This document shows, piece by piece, positions 12,687 to 14,279 of a DNA stretch of 14,279 nucleotides. Positions within the stretch are counted from its first letter, which is position 1; the number at the start of each line of letters is the position of its first letter. Below the pieces are notes generated by a model that saw only the letters and a program-made list of their open reading frames with translations, made no database searches and had not been told where the DNA came from. The translations under genes were made by a program, and so were the position numbers. The DNA comes from Planctomycetaceae bacterium (GTDB lineage Bacteria > Planctomycetota > Planctomycetia > Pirellulales > Thermoguttaceae), in NCBI GenBank assembly GCA_031282385.1, contig JAITDV010000105.1, forward strand, positions 1 through 14,279, written 5' to 3'.

Positions 12687-14279
12687 ATGAGACAACAAAA
12701 TTTATTACTAATAATTTTCGTTACGATATTGTTTTCACTTACAAATCAAGTAATCGTGAAAGCGGAGTATTTTGCGCTTACGGTTGTGTTGAGTGATACG
12801 TGCGGCGAAACGTCTTGCGAAGTTGTTCCAGTTAAAGAAAGCAACACTTTTTTTGTTACGGCGGCAGTAAACTTTTTGCCGGAAGCCAATATCGAAGCAA
12901 AACCCGGTAACGCTGAATGGCATTTCAATGGAATCACCGGAATGAATAACACAACTATCGGCGCCGATAATGCAAACACGTGGACAACAAGCAACTCACG
13001 ATCTATATCCGTTCCAACAACAACCGCAGGTAAATACGACTTGACTTTTTCGATGAGTTTAAGATTTCCAAAGTTGAACAATGACGGAAGTATCATCAAA
13101 GACGAAAACGGTAATCAACTTTATTACGATGTAGATACTGTAACGCACACTTTAACAGTTTGGGTTGTTGGTATTGATTCGATTCAATACAAAAAATCGA
13201 CTGAAACAAATTGGCAAGATTACTCTAGCACACTTTACATTCCTAAAGGGCAAACCCTCGATTTTAAAGCAATCAAAACGCCAAACGACGCTCCAAGTTT
13301 TCCAAACAATTATCCTAAATGGAGCGGTTCATCCGGCGCTACAGGCAACGGCGAAACTAAGTCTGTAACTTTCGATACCGCATCAACTATAGATTCTGAT
13401 AAAAAGGAAGTTATTGTCAGTTGTGATACTAGCACAAAAACGGCGGAGGTTATTGTTGGTGATTTGCAGAGTTTGACTTTGGCAGAGAAAAATAAAAATT
13501 CAAACAACGTTACTTCCGGTAACACAAATAACTCAACGCTCTACATTTTCCAAGACAAAAAAACTGATTCAGTATCAATGGACGTAACTCTCAATTGTCA
13601 ACCTTCTATTTCTAAATTTTGTTGGAAGATTGAACGCAACGGGCAAGCTGGTACAGAATGGTCAACCAATACCGGCAACTTCGGCACCAGTAATTCCACA
13701 ACAATAACTTGGACTCCGCCAACATCAGGTGAAGTGAATCGTGAGTATAATGTTACAGCGTGGTTTGATGAAAATGGTGATAGCAATTTGTCCACAGGTG
13801 AAACGAGTGTTTCGTTATCGGTGGTAATTGCGTATTTGGAAATTGTATTTAAGCCTGAAAAATATCCGTCCGGCTTTATGAATCCGACAAGCAGCGCAGC
13901 TTATGTTATACAATTATCTGACGGCTCCGCGCCTTGTAAAATCAAGGCAAAATGGTTGCCTACAACAATATCGGCGTCGAAATTTAATTGGAAAATAGAA
14001 GCAAAAACAAATGGAGGTACAACATCTCTTTGGAGTAGTTCGTCAGGTACATTTTCCAATATTGACGAATACAAAGACACAACTTGGAATCAAGGAACAA
14101 CAACATCGCCAACAAGATCTTTTGTATGCAATGTAGGATTTGACTATAATAAAAATTCACAATATGACACGTCAGAAAAAACAAGAAGTATTGATGTTGA
14201 GATTGTACAATTGGGTGAATTGAAATTGACAGAAATCGATAAAAATGGTGCAGATGTTCAAAATGTTGATAGTGTTGGT
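12687..14279 (+). CDS. Secreted protein with tandem Ig-like, Trp-rich repeats (partial, 3' end missing)
   Basis: Open for 531 codons from ATG at 12687 to the window edge, with no stop. Residues 1-26 (MRQQNLLLIIFVTILFSLTN then QVIVKA) form a signal peptide with likely cleavage after VKA, so the protein is exported. The rest is Thr/Ser/Asn-rich and beta-type. Two related repeats about 122 residues apart, starting near residues 309 and 431, share SKFxWKIE, GTxxxWS, TTWxx and a late FDxN segment. Each contains an EF-hand-like 12-residue loop: DENGDSNLSTGE (361-372) and DYNKNSQYDTSE (486-497). The N-terminal part (roughly residues 45-300) has more diverged Ig-like segments (AEWHFNG, YPKWSGSSG). 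No catalytic motif is recognisable. I infer a cell-surface or extracellular adhesive or structural protein. It starts 25 bp after the synthase stop, so co-transcription is likely, but a functional link is unproven. No Shine-Dalgarno is present. Confidence 0.88.
   Translation, partial: MRQQNLLLIIFVTILFSLTNQVIVKAEYFALTVVLSDTCGETSCEVVPVKESNTFFVTAAVNFLPEANIEAKPGNAEWHFNGITGMNNTTIGADNANTWTTSNSRSISVPTTTAGKYDLTFSMSLRFPKLNNDGSIIKDENGNQLYYDVDTVTHTLTVWVVGIDSIQYKKSTETNWQDYSSTLYIPKGQTLDFKAIKTPNDAPSFPNNYPKWSGSSGATGNGETKSVTFDTASTIDSDKKEVIVSCDTSTKTAEVIVGDLQSLTLAEKNKNSNNVTSGNTNNSTLYIFQDKKTDSVSMDVTLNCQPSISKFCWKIERNGQAGTEWSTNTGNFGTSNSTTITWTPPTSGEVNREYNVTAWFDENGDSNLSTGETSVSLSVVIAYLEIVFKPEKYPSGFMNPTSSAAYVIQLSDGSAPCKIKAKWLPTTISASKFNWKIEAKTNGGTTSLWSSSSGTFSNIDEYKDTTWNQGTTTSPTRSFVCNVGFDYNKNSQYDTSEKTRSIDVEIVQLGELKLTEIDKNGADVQNVDSVG

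Overview
AT-rich bacterial chromosomal DNA. It holds three complete protein genes, one further gene open at the right edge, and unusually structured intergenic DNA. None of the four start codons has a recognisable Shine-Dalgarno sequence; A/T-rich or pyrimidine-rich DNA precedes them, as is common in Bacteroidetes/FCB lineages and in some Planctomycetes. The polyketide-synthase (PKS) sequence style and the HemE sequence remind me of Planctomycetes, but this is recollection, not a search result, so the phylum is not settled.

Layout. Positions 1-325 are non-coding and contain repeat copy 1. rnhA (ribonuclease HI, +) spans 326-787. Positions 788-1441 lie between the convergent rnhA and hemE and contain a spaced inverted repeat, a 17-bp tandem duplication, telomere-like CCTAAAC heptamers and repeat copy 2. 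hemE (uroporphyrinogen decarboxylase, -) spans 1442-2509. Positions 2510-3313, between the divergent hemE and PKS genes, contain a very strong nested inverted repeat (2681-2874), repeat copy 3, a 12-bp palindrome and a plausible promoter. A giant single-ORF synthase (+) occupies 3314-12661. Only 25 bp later, at 12687, a secreted protein with tandem Trp-rich repeats begins and runs off the window.

The most interesting object is the 3115-residue synthase. Its order is KS (Cys-His-His intact) - KS-like domain with all three catalytic positions changed (chain-length-factor-like) - AT - KR - second, degenerate KR - DH. No acyl-carrier (ACP) domain with a DSL-type serine is visible, nor any thioesterase or enoylreductase. 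The KR region, with its preceding linker, is an internal duplication. The enzyme presumably works iteratively on a long-chain or polyketide-type product and depends on a carrier protein, and probably other enzymes, encoded elsewhere. The close same-strand secreted gene may share its transcript, but nothing in the sequence ties their functions together.

rnhA and hemE are ordinary housekeeping genes. The repeats (three copies of a roughly 100-nt hairpin-bearing element, with a possible 28-nt echo inside the synthase coding sequence) give the region its accessory character.
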